From DASRVA01 sp050732935 (GTDB taxonomy: Bacteria > Gemmatimonadota > Gemmatimonadetes > JACCXV01 > JAHWKZ01), in contig JBOHRW010000206.1 in the NCBI GenBank assembly GCA_050732935.1, forward strand, positions 1-39,845: 39,845 nt of DNA. Direction: 5' to 3'. The notes below the pieces were generated by a model. The model was not told the origin of the DNA, did not search any database, and saw only the letters and a program-made list of their open reading frames with translations. Positions within the stretch are counted from its first letter, which is position 1. Every line of letters begins with the position of its first letter. The translations under genes and the position numbers were made by a program. Below, in pieces: positions 1 through 8,826 of this stretch.

Positions 1-120
1 AGCCAGCGCGAAGTTGTCGTTCGCAGCTACTAGGTTCCCAGGACCGTTTTACGTGAGGACCTGAGATGCACGACCTGCTGCTTCTGCTCCGTCCTGCCCC
101 GTCGAAGCCGGATCGCCCCC
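1..120 (-). ncRNA. ssrA: tmRNA (ssrA), 5' part, truncated by the left window edge
   Basis: Read on the minus strand from 120 down to 1. The RNA opens with GGGGGCGATCC followed by the near-invariant CTTCGACGGGG of tmRNA 5' ends. Further on come a CACGTAAAAC stretch like the CTCGTAAAA region before the tag, then TAGTA directly before the resume codon. Translating from the GCT at 27-25 gives A-A-N-D-N-F-A-L-A up to the edge, a typical proteolysis tag expected to end in a further Ala and a stop outside the window. tmRNA rescues ribosomes stalled on broken messages and tags the product for degradation. The 3' half (remaining pseudoknots, T arm, CCA) is not visible. It lies just beyond the groEL terminator, so it probably has its own promoter in 121-190; a TACATT at 154-149 is a weak -10 candidate with no good -35. 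Confidence 0.93.
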
Positions 121-190
121 ACGAGAGTGGATCGGACTGTTTGCATGAAATGTACCCCCTCCTGCCTTCCCGGGTCCACCCTCAGAAGAA

Positions 191-219
191 CGAAAACGGG
201 GGGCATGTGCGCCCCCCGT
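191..219 (-). terminator. Intrinsic terminator after groEL
   Basis: On the minus strand a perfect 9-bp stem (ACGGGGGGC / GCCCCCCGT) closes a 6-base loop. The 3' arm is followed by TTTCGTTCTTCT, a short U-rich tail. It begins 26 bases past the groEL stop and separates the groESL transcript from tmRNA. Confidence 0.85.
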
Positions 220-245
220 CCGTGGTTGCTGCCTGGTGAGGAGGT

Positions 246-1874
<1,629 letters not shown>

Positions 1875-1914
1875 GTCGCTTTCAGCCTCCTATTCGAATC
1901 GCGTTTCACCACGT

Positions 1915-2205
1915 TCAGATGGTGGCGAGGATGTCGCTTTCCTTGACGATCAGGAGCTCTTCGCCGTCGATGTTGACTTCGGTTCCGGCGTACTTGCTGT
2001 AGAGAACGTGGTCGCCCTTCTTGACCTCGAGCTTGATGCGCTCCCCGTTCTCCGCGATCTTGCCGGGCCCGGCGGCCACGACGGTGCCCTCCTGGGGCTT
2101 CTCCTTGGCCGTGTCGGGAATGATGATGCCGCCCTTCTTGGTCTCCTTTTCCTCGAGCGGCCGCACCACGACCCGGTCCGCCAGCGGGTTCAACTTGGTG
2201 GCCAT
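1915..2205 (-). CDS. groES: Co-chaperonin GroES (10 kDa, Hsp10)
   Basis: 96 residues, standard length. GroES forms the heptameric lid of the GroEL chamber. The N-terminal L-x-P-L-x-D-R-V-V-V-R-P strand, the mobile-loop region around EKETKKGGIIIPDTAKEKPQ, and the C-terminal GEELLIVKESDILA are all recognisable. The ATG at 2205 is preceded by AGGAGG about 12 bases upstream. First gene of the groESL operon, with a sigma70-like promoter and a CIRCE operator directly upstream, so HrcA-type heat-shock repression is expected. Confidence 0.99.
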   Translation of the reverse strand: MATKLNPLADRVVVRPLEEKETKKGGIIIPDTAKEKPQEGTVVAAGPGKIAENGERIKLEVKKGDHVLYSKYAGTEVNIDGEELLIVKESDILATI

Positions 2206-2274
2206 TGCTGCACAAGCCTCCTATTTGTTGTTCAGAAGTAACCCTGTCTAGTGGTATCTCGACGGTTTGAGGGT

Positions 2275-2301
2275 TTGGCACTCGTCGAGTCTGACTGCTA
2301 A
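2275..2301. promoter_or_regulatory. CIRCE operator (HrcA binding site) of groESL
   Basis: Inverted repeat TTGGCACTC - 9 bases - GACTGCTAA. This differs from the consensus TTAGCACTC-N9-GAGTGCTAA at one position in each arm and has the exact 9-base spacer. It starts three bases downstream of the -10 box, around the expected transcription start, the classic position for HrcA repression. hrcA itself is not in this window. Confidence 0.93.
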
Positions 2302-2303
2302 CA

Positions 2304-2332
2304 AGCTTACCGCCGCCACTGCGGATTGTCAA
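2304..2332 (-). promoter_or_regulatory. Vegetative promoter of groESL
   Basis: Minus strand: perfect -35 TTGACA (2332-2327), 17-base spacer, -10 TAAGCT (2309-2304), followed immediately by CIRCE. About 100 bases upstream of the groES start. Confidence 0.85.
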
Positions 2333-2356
2333 CCGGCGGCGCTCCCTACACTCCCT

Positions 2357-3127
2357 TCAGATGGTGCGCGGATGGAGCCTGTCGTGTCCCCAACCGATCC
2401 CTTTCAGGGTTAGATCCGGGTCCACGACGTCGATCGTCCGGCATTGGGGCGCGACCATCCGCGAGAGGCCTCCCGTCGCGACCACCCGGGCGTCGGGATT
2501 CCACTCCGCGCGGATCGCCTCGACCAGGCCGTCGACCATGGCCGTCGCCCCCTTGTAAACGCCGATCTGCATGTTGGCGACGGTGGTCCGGCCGATGAAG
2601 GTGTCGGGAAAGCCGGGCGCGATTCTCGGAAGAAGCGCCGTCCGCGCGGCGAAGCGCTCGAATCCGCTCTCCAGGCCGGGCGCGATGATGCCACCTAGAA
2701 AAGCGCCTTCCGCCGACACGACGTCGAAATTGGTCGCCGTACCGAAATCGACGACGATCGCGGGCCCGGGGTGCTCGAGATGGGCGGCCAGCGTGTTGGC
2801 CACGCGATCGGGCCCGACTTGCCCGGGCTCCTCGACGTCGAGCCGTATGCCGAGGTCGGGATGATAGCCGAACTCCTTCACCGCCACGCCGAGATGGAGC
2901 CGGGCGGCTTCGGCGAAGATGCCCGTCAGGGGCGGCACGACCGAGGCGATGAAACCGCCCTCGAGATCCGCCTCGGCTCCATGCAGGAGAATCCGCAGCA
3001 CGACGCCCAGCTCGTCCGGCGTCCGATCCGCCTGGGAGCGGATCCGCCAGCGGCGGGCGATGCTCCCGTCGTCGGAGCGGAGTCCCAGCACCGTCGACGA
3101 GTTCCCGATGTCGGCCACGAGCAGCAC
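2357..3127 (-). CDS. coaX: Type III pantothenate kinase (CoaX)
   Basis: Phosphorylates pantothenate to 4'-phosphopantothenate, the first step of coenzyme A synthesis. It belongs to the ASKHA-fold CoaX type, which resists CoA feedback and is unrelated to E. coli CoaA. From the GTG at 3127 it is 256 residues and starts MLLVADIGNSS, the usual CoaX N-terminus with the phosphate-binding DxGN motif. A TTG at 3136 would add three residues. GPDR (about 105-108) and DFGTATNFD (about 127-135) are the other signature motifs, followed by GGIIAPG. Last gene of the mutL-miaA-uppP-nadC-birA-coaX run; the groES promoter lies just past its stop. Confidence 0.95.
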   Translation of the reverse strand: MLLVADIGNSSTVLGLRSDDGSIARRWRIRSQADRTPDELGVVLRILLHGAEADLEGGFIASVVPPLTGIFAEAARLHLGVAVKEFGYHPDLGIRLDVEEPGQVGPDRVANTLAAHLEHPGPAIVVDFGTATNFDVVSAEGAFLGGIIAPGLESGFERFAARTALLPRIAPGFPDTFIGRTTVANMQIGVYKGATAMVDGLVEAIRAEWNPDARVVATGGLSRMVAPQCRTIDVVDPDLTLKGIGWGHDRLHPRTI

Positions 3128-3148
3128 GCGCGCCAAGATAGCCCGGCG

Positions 3149-3919
3149 TCAGACCTCCTGCCGCCGGGCGCGGCGGGCCTCCCCGGCCGCCAGATGCACG
3201 ACCCCGTCGGCCGTCTCGAGGACCAGTCGGCCGTCCGGCGCCACACCTTCATAGCGTCCGGCGAGAATGCGGTCGCCCGTCTCGATTCGCAGGGCGGCCC
3301 CGATCGGCCAGAGATCCAGGTCCGGCCAGCGGGCAAGACCGCGGCGGACTCCAGCCTCGCCGTCTTGGAGGAGCGACAGGGCCGCGCCCAGGATGGTCTC
3401 CGCCGCTGCCGCGCGACCTGGCCACGGCGTCCAGAAGGTCTCGAGGGCGGCCGCGCCCAGATCCGGGTCGGCGGGCACCCGCTCGAGGTTGGCGCCGACG
3501 CCGATCAGGAGCCGGCCTCCTCCGCGGTCGTGCTCGGCCAGCAGGCCGCACCACTTGCCGTCTCCCGCGAACCCGTCGTTCGGCCACTTGCAGTGCAGCG
3601 AGGTTCCCCCCGCCCTCCGGATCGCGTGGGTGATCTCGGCCTGGATCGCCGCCAGGACGGCCGGCGGGATCCGAGCACCCGGGTCGGGCCAGGCGATCGT
3701 GGCGTAGAGGTTCCCCGGCGGGCTGACCCAGCTCCGGCCGTGGCGGCCTCGCCCTGCGCGCTGCTCGTCGGCCAGATGGACGACTGGGGCCGAGACGGCG
3801 CTTCGGGCCTGCTGCATGGTCGAGCCGATCGCGCCGTGGGCGACGACCTCCACGCCGAGCTTGCGGGCGAGCGCCGGAGCGTCCCAGAGCTCCGGGGTCA
3901 CGTCCGTTCGATCAGACAC
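3149..3919 (-). CDS. birA: Biotin-[acetyl-CoA-carboxylase] ligase, catalytic-only form
   Basis: Activates biotin as biotinyl-AMP and transfers it to the biotin carrier protein of acetyl-CoA carboxylase. The biotin/ATP loop appears as DEQRAGRGRHGRSW (about 51-64), followed by KWPND (about 111-115) and LLIGVGANL. At 256 residues it begins directly with the ligase domain and lacks the N-terminal winged helix of E. coli BirA, so it is an enzyme only and not a biotin-operon repressor. The GTG at 3919 overlaps the nadC end by 22 bases. A second in-frame GTG at 3901 would give the GTGA overlap seen at many junctions here and may be the true start. Confidence 0.93.
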   Translation of the reverse strand: MSDRTDVTPELWDAPALARKLGVEVVAHGAIGSTMQQARSAVSAPVVHLADEQRAGRGRHGRSWVSPPGNLYATIAWPDPGARIPPAVLAAIQAEITHAIRRAGGTSLHCKWPNDGFAGDGKWCGLLAEHDRGGGRLLIGVGANLERVPADPDLGAAALETFWTPWPGRAAAAETILGAALSLLQDGEAGVRRGLARWPDLDLWPIGAALRIETGDRILAGRYEGVAPDGRLVLETADGVVHLAAGEARRARRQEV

Positions 3920-4767
3920 GAGAGATCCAGAGCCGGCGCCGAGTGCGTGAGGGCTCCCACCGAGATCCAGTCCACCCCTGTACCGGCGATCGCGCGGACC
4001 GTGTCGAGGGCGACGTTCCCGCTCGCCTCCAGGAGGATCCCGGGCCTGCGGGCGCGCACCCGCCCTACCGCTTGGGCGAGCTCGGGTGGCGCCAGGTTGT
4101 CGAGGAGGATCCGGTCAGGCGGGTGCGGGTGATCGAGGACGACCTCGAGCTCGTCGAGCGAGCAAACCTCGATCTGGACCGGCAGCCCCGCCGGATTCCC
4201 GCGTGCCACGGCGGACAGCGCCATGGCGATGCCGCCGGCAGCGGCGATGTGGTTCTCCTTGACGAGAAAGGCATCGAAGAGTCCCCGGCGGTGGTTCGTC
4301 CCGCCGCCGGCCTTGACGGCCGCCTTCTCGAGCGAGCGCCAGCCCGGCGTCGTCTTCCGCGTGTCCACGATATGGGCCCCTGTTCCGCTGATCGCGTCGA
4401 CGTAGCGGCGCGTGATTGTCGCGACCCCGGAGAGATGCTGGAGGAAGTTGAGCGCCGTCCGCTCCCCCTCGAGAAGCCGGGCGAACGACCCCCTCGCCGT
4501 GGCCACCAGGTCGCCCGGCTCGACGGCGGTCCCGTCGGCGAGCCGGGCTTCGAAGACGATCTCGGGATCGGTCTGCCGATACACCTCCCGTGCCATGTCC
4601 AGCCCGGCGATCACGCCGGTCGCCTTGGCGACCACTCGCGCCCGTCCCTTGACCCCCGCCGGGACGGTGGACGCAGTGGTGACGTCGCCAGCCCCCAGAT
4701 CCTCTTCGAGCGCGGAACGCACGAGTCGCTCGGCCGCCGTCCCGGCGGTGCTCACCCGGCCCCCCAT
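3898..4767 (-). CDS. nadC: Nicotinate-nucleotide pyrophosphorylase (quinolinate phosphoribosyltransferase)
   Basis: Converts quinolinate and PRPP to nicotinate mononucleotide, CO2 and pyrophosphate in de novo NAD synthesis. About 289 residues, typical length. The N-terminal ALEEDLGAGDVTT is the family signature. HIVDTRKTTPGWRSLEKAAVKAGGG carries PRPP and quinolinate contacts, with KENH, EVCSLDEL and LLDNL further on, and LEASGNV and GVDWISVGALTHS near the end. ATG 4767 is used; the GTG at 4755, giving a GTGA overlap with the uppP stop, is an equally good start and removes four residues. No nadA or nadB in the window. Confidence 0.95.
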   Translation of the reverse strand: MGGRVSTAGTAAERLVRSALEEDLGAGDVTTASTVPAGVKGRARVVAKATGVIAGLDMAREVYRQTDPEIVFEARLADGTAVEPGDLVATARGSFARLLEGERTALNFLQHLSGVATITRRYVDAISGTGAHIVDTRKTTPGWRSLEKAAVKAGGGTNHRRGLFDAFLVKENHIAAAGGIAMALSAVARGNPAGLPVQIEVCSLDELEVVLDHPHPPDRILLDNLAPPELAQAVGRVRARRPGILLEASGNVALDTVRAIAGTGVDWISVGALTHSAPALDLSCLIERT

Positions 4768-5534
4768 GCCAGCCACATCCCGAAGAGCGCCGCGATCGCC
4801 AGGCAGTAGAATCCGAGCCAGCGGAACTCCCGCCGGTCGATGGTGCGGAAGACCACCCTGATCGCCACCAGGGCCGAGGCGAACGCGAAGACGACGCCGA
4901 TCGAGAAGACGTCGGCCATGCCCGCGCCCGCGAGCTGGCCGAGGGCGCCGGACTCGTACACGATGGCGCCGGCGATGGCCGGGATCGCTATCAGGAACGA
5001 GAACTCGGCGGCGGCGGCAGGCGCGAGACCGAGCCAGATCCCGGCCACGATCGTCGAGCCGGACCGGCTGATCCCCGGTAGCAGGGCGCACGCCTGAAAG
5101 AGGCCGATCAGGAGGGCGGTCCCCCACCCGGGTTCCAGAAGCCCTGCCTCATCGTCCGGCCGGCGCCGGAGATAGAGCGACAGGAGGAGGCCGCCGGTGA
5201 TCGCCAGAAACCCGGCCACCAGCGAAGGCCGCGTGAAGGCCTCTCGGACCGTGCCATAGAACGTCACGCCGGCGATCACGGCCGGCACCGTCGCCACGCC
5301 GAGCTTCCCGATGTAGCTCCACTCCGATCGACGGAGGAGCTCGACCAACCGGCTTCGAAAATGAACGAGGATCGCCAGCAGGGTCGCCCCATGGACGAGG
5401 ATGTCGAAAGCGAGATGGTCGCCCCGGAGATCGAACAGAGTCTGGCCGATCACCAGGTGACCACTCGAGCTCACCGGCAGGAACTCGGTCAGACCCTGGA
5501 CCAGGCCCAGGACGGCGGCTTCGATGGCGGTCAC
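4752..5534 (-). CDS. uppP: Undecaprenyl-diphosphatase (BacA/UppP)
   Basis: Integral membrane phosphatase that recycles undecaprenyl pyrophosphate to the monophosphate carrier used for peptidoglycan and other envelope polymers; its loss causes bacitracin sensitivity. 260 residues from the GTG at 5534, which overlaps the miaA stop as GTGA. The first catalytic motif GLTEFLPVSSSGHL lies near residues 14-27 and the second, LLPGISRSGSTI, in the middle. About eight hydrophobic segments are visible. The chain is a few residues shorter than E. coli BacA (273). Confidence 0.95.
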   Translation of the reverse strand: MTAIEAAVLGLVQGLTEFLPVSSSGHLVIGQTLFDLRGDHLAFDILVHGATLLAILVHFRSRLVELLRRSEWSYIGKLGVATVPAVIAGVTFYGTVREAFTRPSLVAGFLAITGGLLLSLYLRRRPDDEAGLLEPGWGTALLIGLFQACALLPGISRSGSTIVAGIWLGLAPAAAAEFSFLIAIPAIAGAIVYESGALGQLAGAGMADVFSIGVVFAFASALVAIRVVFRTIDRREFRWLGFYCLAIAALFGMWLAWGAG

Positions 5535-6457
5535 CGGACACGCCTCGCCAGGTGGGCGCGCCAGGCGTCGAGCACGGAACCTGCGGAGGGGGGTTGCGTC
5601 AGGTAGGCGCCCTGATGACGGAACCAGGTCCCCTGTCGCTTCGAGTAGGCGCGGGTCGCCGTCAGGATCTCGCGGACCGTCGCTTCGCGTCCACGCCGGC
5701 CCTCGAAGAAGGGCCACCACTCACGATACCCGATCGTGTCGAGGCCGGGATCTCGGGGAGTCCAGCCCGCCTCGTAGAGCCCGCGCGCCTCCTTCTCGAG
5801 ACCGGCCTCGAGCATGGCATCCAGGCGCTCCCCGATCCGCTGGTGCAGCTCGGCGCGCGGGCGGACGAGCCAGGTCGCGAGGTGCGGTGGCGGGGATTCG
5901 CCCCCCCGACGGAAGTCCGATAGAGGACGCCCCGTCAGGAAGTAGACCTCGAGCGCCCGGTCGACGCGCTGGCGGTCGCCGGCCCCGAGTCGCACGGCGC
6001 TGTCCGGGTCGAGCTCGGCGAGCGCGGCGTGCCGATCGGCGACCGGAATCCCGGCCAGCCGGTCGCGGGCTGTGACGCGCTCGGCCGGTCCGGCGTCTTC
6101 GTCGATCGCGTCGAGCCCCCCGGCCAGGGCGGCCAGGTAGAATCCCGTCCCGCCGCACACGACCGCCACGCGTCCACGTCGCTGGATGGCGGCGATCGCG
6201 TCCCGGGCATCCTGCGCGTAGTCGCCCGCGGTGTAGCGGACTCCGAGATCGACTATATCCACCAGGTGGTGCGGGACCCGTCGCCGTTCCGCCGGCGTGG
6301 GCTTGGCGGTCCCGATATCCAGGCCCCGGTAGACCTGCCGGCTGTCGGCGATCACGATCTCGCCTTCGAGCCTCTCCGCCACCTCGAGAGCCACGGCGCT
6401 CTTCCCCACCGCCGTCGCCCCCGCGATGACCAGATACGGCTCACCGAGATTGGCCAT
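5531..6457 (-). CDS. miaA: tRNA dimethylallyltransferase (MiaA)
   Basis: Adds the dimethylallyl group to A37 of tRNAs reading UNN codons (i6A37), the substrate for MiaB, which is also encoded in this window (21867-23216). 308 residues. The P-loop GATAVGKS is at 13-20, followed by ADSRQVYRGLDIGTAKPT, HHLVDI, VVCGGTGFYLAAL and DRQRVDRALEV. The C-terminus holds the usual YSKRQGTWFRHQ. The ATG at 6457 leaves a 13-base gap after mutL; an upstream extension would run into mutL. Co-transcribed with mutL and uppP. The mutL-miaA pairing is common among bacteria. Confidence 0.96.
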   Translation of the reverse strand: MANLGEPYLVIAGATAVGKSAVALEVAERLEGEIVIADSRQVYRGLDIGTAKPTPAERRRVPHHLVDIVDLGVRYTAGDYAQDARDAIAAIQRRGRVAVVCGGTGFYLAALAGGLDAIDEDAGPAERVTARDRLAGIPVADRHAALAELDPDSAVRLGAGDRQRVDRALEVYFLTGRPLSDFRRGGESPPPHLATWLVRPRAELHQRIGERLDAMLEAGLEKEARGLYEAGWTPRDPGLDTIGYREWWPFFEGRRGREATVREILTATRAYSKRQGTWFRHQGAYLTQPPSAGSVLDAWRAHLARRVR

Positions 6458-6470
6458 TCTCAACGCCCTG

Positions 6471-8237
6471 CTAATGGCGGCCGAACTGGCGGTCGAGGTC
6501 CTCCAGCGTGATCTGCAGCACCGCCGGTCGCCCGTGCACGTCATCGTAGGGAAGCCGGGTCGCGAACAGGCGGTCGATCAGCTCGACCATCTCGTCCTGG
6601 GTCAACGGCTGGCCGGCCTTGATGGCGGCCTTGCAGCTGAACAGCCGCGCCACGCGCTCGTGCTGGTTCATGTCAGCGCTTCCCCCGCCCGGGGCGGCGA
6701 GGTCGTCCAGCAGGCCCCCGAGGGCGGCCTCGGGGTCGAAGGCGTGGCGGAAAGCAGGCACCGCCGAGATCGCCACCGCGTCGCCGCCGAAGGGTTCGAT
6801 CTCGAACCCCAGCCGGCCGATGAGCCCGCCGTAGTCTTCCCACGTGGCGCGCTGCTCGGGCGTCAGGTGCAGAACGATCGGGAACAGCAGCCGCTGCCCC
6901 GGGCGCGTCCCTTCGCGCAGGTCCGAGACGACCTCGTCGTAGAGGACCCGCTCGTGAGCCGAGTGCTGGTCGATGATCACCACGCCGCTGGCGGTCTGGG
7001 CCAGGATGTAGCGGCCGTGGAGCTGCCACAGGCCGGGGGCCGACCGATCGCCCGAGGCGGGATCGAGGGGGATGCGTCCGACGATCGCGTCGTGGTCGGG
7101 CGTCGCGGCTCCAGGCTCCTCTTGTGCCGACCCGACCCGTTCACGACGACGCGCGCCGAAGAACATCCCGAGCTGGCGATCCCCGATCTCTCCGCCTTTG
7201 TTATCCGCCACTTTGAGGGCGCCCTTGCGGAAGGGCCGCCCGGCCGCGGCGGGGGTCCCGAGCGCGCGCCGGACGGCCTCCTCGACCACCTGGGCCACCC
7301 GGGCCGGTTCCCGGAACCGGATCTCGCGCTTGGTGGGATGCACGTTCACGTCGACACGATCGGGATCGATCTCGAGAAACAGAAAGGCGTCCGGGCGGGC
7401 GCCCCCCGGGAGCGTCGACCGATAGCCGCGCAGCACGGCGTGGAAGATCTCCGGGGCGTCGATCGGCCGGGCGTTCACGAAAACGTGCTGCCGGCGTCGG
7501 CTCGCCCCGGCCGCCGCCGCCCGTTGCACCAGGCCCCGGACCGCGATCCCTTCCTCTTCGCCCTCGATCGGGAGCAGGGCCTCGACGTAGGACGGATCGT
7601 GGAGGGCGGCCAGGCGCTCGGGCAGGCTCCGGGCGGAGGCGAGGCTCAGGATCTCTCGCCGGCCGTGGGTCACGCTCCAGCGGACGTCCAGCCGCGCCAG
7701 CGTGAGCTCCACGATGCGCTGCAGGTTGGCGGCCTGCTCGGTCGCCGCGGTCTTCAGAAACCGTCGTCGGGCCGGGGTGTTGAAGAACAGCCCCCGGACG
7801 TCGACCGTCGTGCCCCTCCCCCGGGCGACCGGCTCGACGCTCCTGACGTCGCCGCCTTCCACTCGCAGGCGCGTCCCCTCGCCATCCAGCGGGCTCGTCT
7901 CCAGGGTCAGCCGGGTCACCGCCGCGATGGCGGGCAGCGCCTCGCCGCGGAAGCCCAGCGTCCGAATGGCGCCGAGATCGCGCTCGGCGGCGATCTTGCT
8001 CGTCGCGTGGCGCTCCAGCGCGAGCAGGGCGTCCTCGCTCGTCATCCCGTGCCCATCGTCCGCCACGGTGACGCGGTCCACCCCGGCCCCCTCGAGGGCG
8101 ATGTCGATCCGGGTGGCCCCGGCATCCAGGGCGTTGTCGAGGAGCTCCTTGAGCACGGCCGACGGTCGCTCGACGACCTCGCCCGCGGCGATGCGGTTCA
8201 CGATCTCGACAGGCAGGACCCGAATGCGTGGGGTCAC
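6471..8237 (-). CDS. mutL: DNA mismatch repair protein MutL
   Basis: Mismatch-repair ATPase linking MutS recognition to strand incision. 588 residues from the GTG at 8237, which overlaps the uspA stop as GTGA. The N-terminal GHKL ATPase has ELLDNALDAGAT (Glu31), DDGHGM (60-65) and TLGFRGEAL (about 93-101). A Pro/Arg-rich linker precedes the C-terminal dimerisation domain. The nuclease motif DQHA-x2-E appears as DQHSAHE (423-429), so this looks like the endonuclease-type MutL rather than the E. coli type. However, the CPHGRP motif reads D-V-H-G-R-P near 566, so a conserved Cys metal ligand is replaced by Asp. SCKAAIKAG (Cys about 535) is retained. mutS is not in the window. Confidence 0.96.
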   Translation of the reverse strand: MTPRIRVLPVEIVNRIAAGEVVERPSAVLKELLDNALDAGATRIDIALEGAGVDRVTVADDGHGMTSEDALLALERHATSKIAAERDLGAIRTLGFRGEALPAIAAVTRLTLETSPLDGEGTRLRVEGGDVRSVEPVARGRGTTVDVRGLFFNTPARRRFLKTAATEQAANLQRIVELTLARLDVRWSVTHGRREILSLASARSLPERLAALHDPSYVEALLPIEGEEEGIAVRGLVQRAAAAGASRRRQHVFVNARPIDAPEIFHAVLRGYRSTLPGGARPDAFLFLEIDPDRVDVNVHPTKREIRFREPARVAQVVEEAVRRALGTPAAAGRPFRKGALKVADNKGGEIGDRQLGMFFGARRRERVGSAQEEPGAATPDHDAIVGRIPLDPASGDRSAPGLWQLHGRYILAQTASGVVIIDQHSAHERVLYDEVVSDLREGTRPGQRLLFPIVLHLTPEQRATWEDYGGLIGRLGFEIEPFGGDAVAISAVPAFRHAFDPEAALGGLLDDLAAPGGGSADMNQHERVARLFSCKAAIKAGQPLTQDEMVELIDRLFATRLPYDDVHGRPAVLQITLEDLDRQFGRH

Positions 8238-8698
8238 GGCAGCTCGAAGCGCGCCCCGGCATGGCGCACGACGAGCACCGCGCAAGGCGCCTTCCGCACC
8301 ACCTTTTCGGCCGTCGAGCCGAACAGGGTCTCGGCGATCCCCGTTTGCCCGTGAGAGCCGACCACGATCACGTCGACCTCGGCCCGACGTGCCAGGCGAA
8401 TGATCTCGACGAAGGGCTTGCCGTGCAAGACGTGGGTCTCGATCGACAGACCGTCGCGGGCGTCGCTGTCGAAGAGGTCCTCGATCGCCAGCCGGGCGTT
8501 CTCCCGAAGCTCGTCGTAGACCTTGTCCGAAGGAAAATGCTCGAGGTGGAAGCCTTCCCAATAGGAGAACTCCTCCACCACGTGGACGACGTGCAGGCGC
8601 GCCTCGTGCCGCCGGACGAGATCGGCGGCGTGCTGCGCTGCGTGAGCGGCCGGCTCCGAGAAATCGGTGGCCAGGAGGACGTTCGCGTACTCGATCAC
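8234..8698 (-). CDS. Universal stress protein, UspA family
   Basis: 154-residue single-domain Usp. The N-terminal strand NVLLATDFSEPA and the C-terminal ATP-binding signature G-x2-G-x9-G-S/T (GSHGQTGIAETLFGST) are intact, so it should be a nucleotide-binding member. Start is the GTG at 8698, with GGAG upstream. The family acts in the cytoplasm during starvation and stress, but individual substrates are rarely known. It heads the run into mutL through a GTGA overlap, so both may be co-expressed. The 128 bases upstream (8699-8826) hold no clear promoter or terminator. Confidence 0.9.
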   Translation of the reverse strand: MIEYANVLLATDFSEPAAHAAQHAADLVRRHEARLHVVHVVEEFSYWEGFHLEHFPSDKVYDELRENARLAIEDLFDSDARDGLSIETHVLHGKPFVEIIRLARRAEVDVIVVGSHGQTGIAETLFGSTAEKVVRKAPCAVLVVRHAGARFELP

Positions 8699-8826
8699 GG
8701 TGAACGGGGCTCCGAAAGCGACTCGTGAAGGGACCGGGAGGGCCGGTGCTCGGTGAACGACCCGAATCTACAGTTCCCGATACCTGCGCGCAGCCGGTCC
8801 CGGCCAGTTTGGTGGTTCACACCCGG

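Noticed and set aside
121..190. Promoter for tmRNA
   Set aside because: A TACATT lies at 154-149 but no -35-like hexamer is found at suitable distance, so it is mentioned only under the tmRNA entry.
66..240. Plus-strand frame starting MHDLLLLLRPAP near the left edge
   Set aside because: It lies antisense to tmRNA and across the groEL terminator, with no recognisable protein features.
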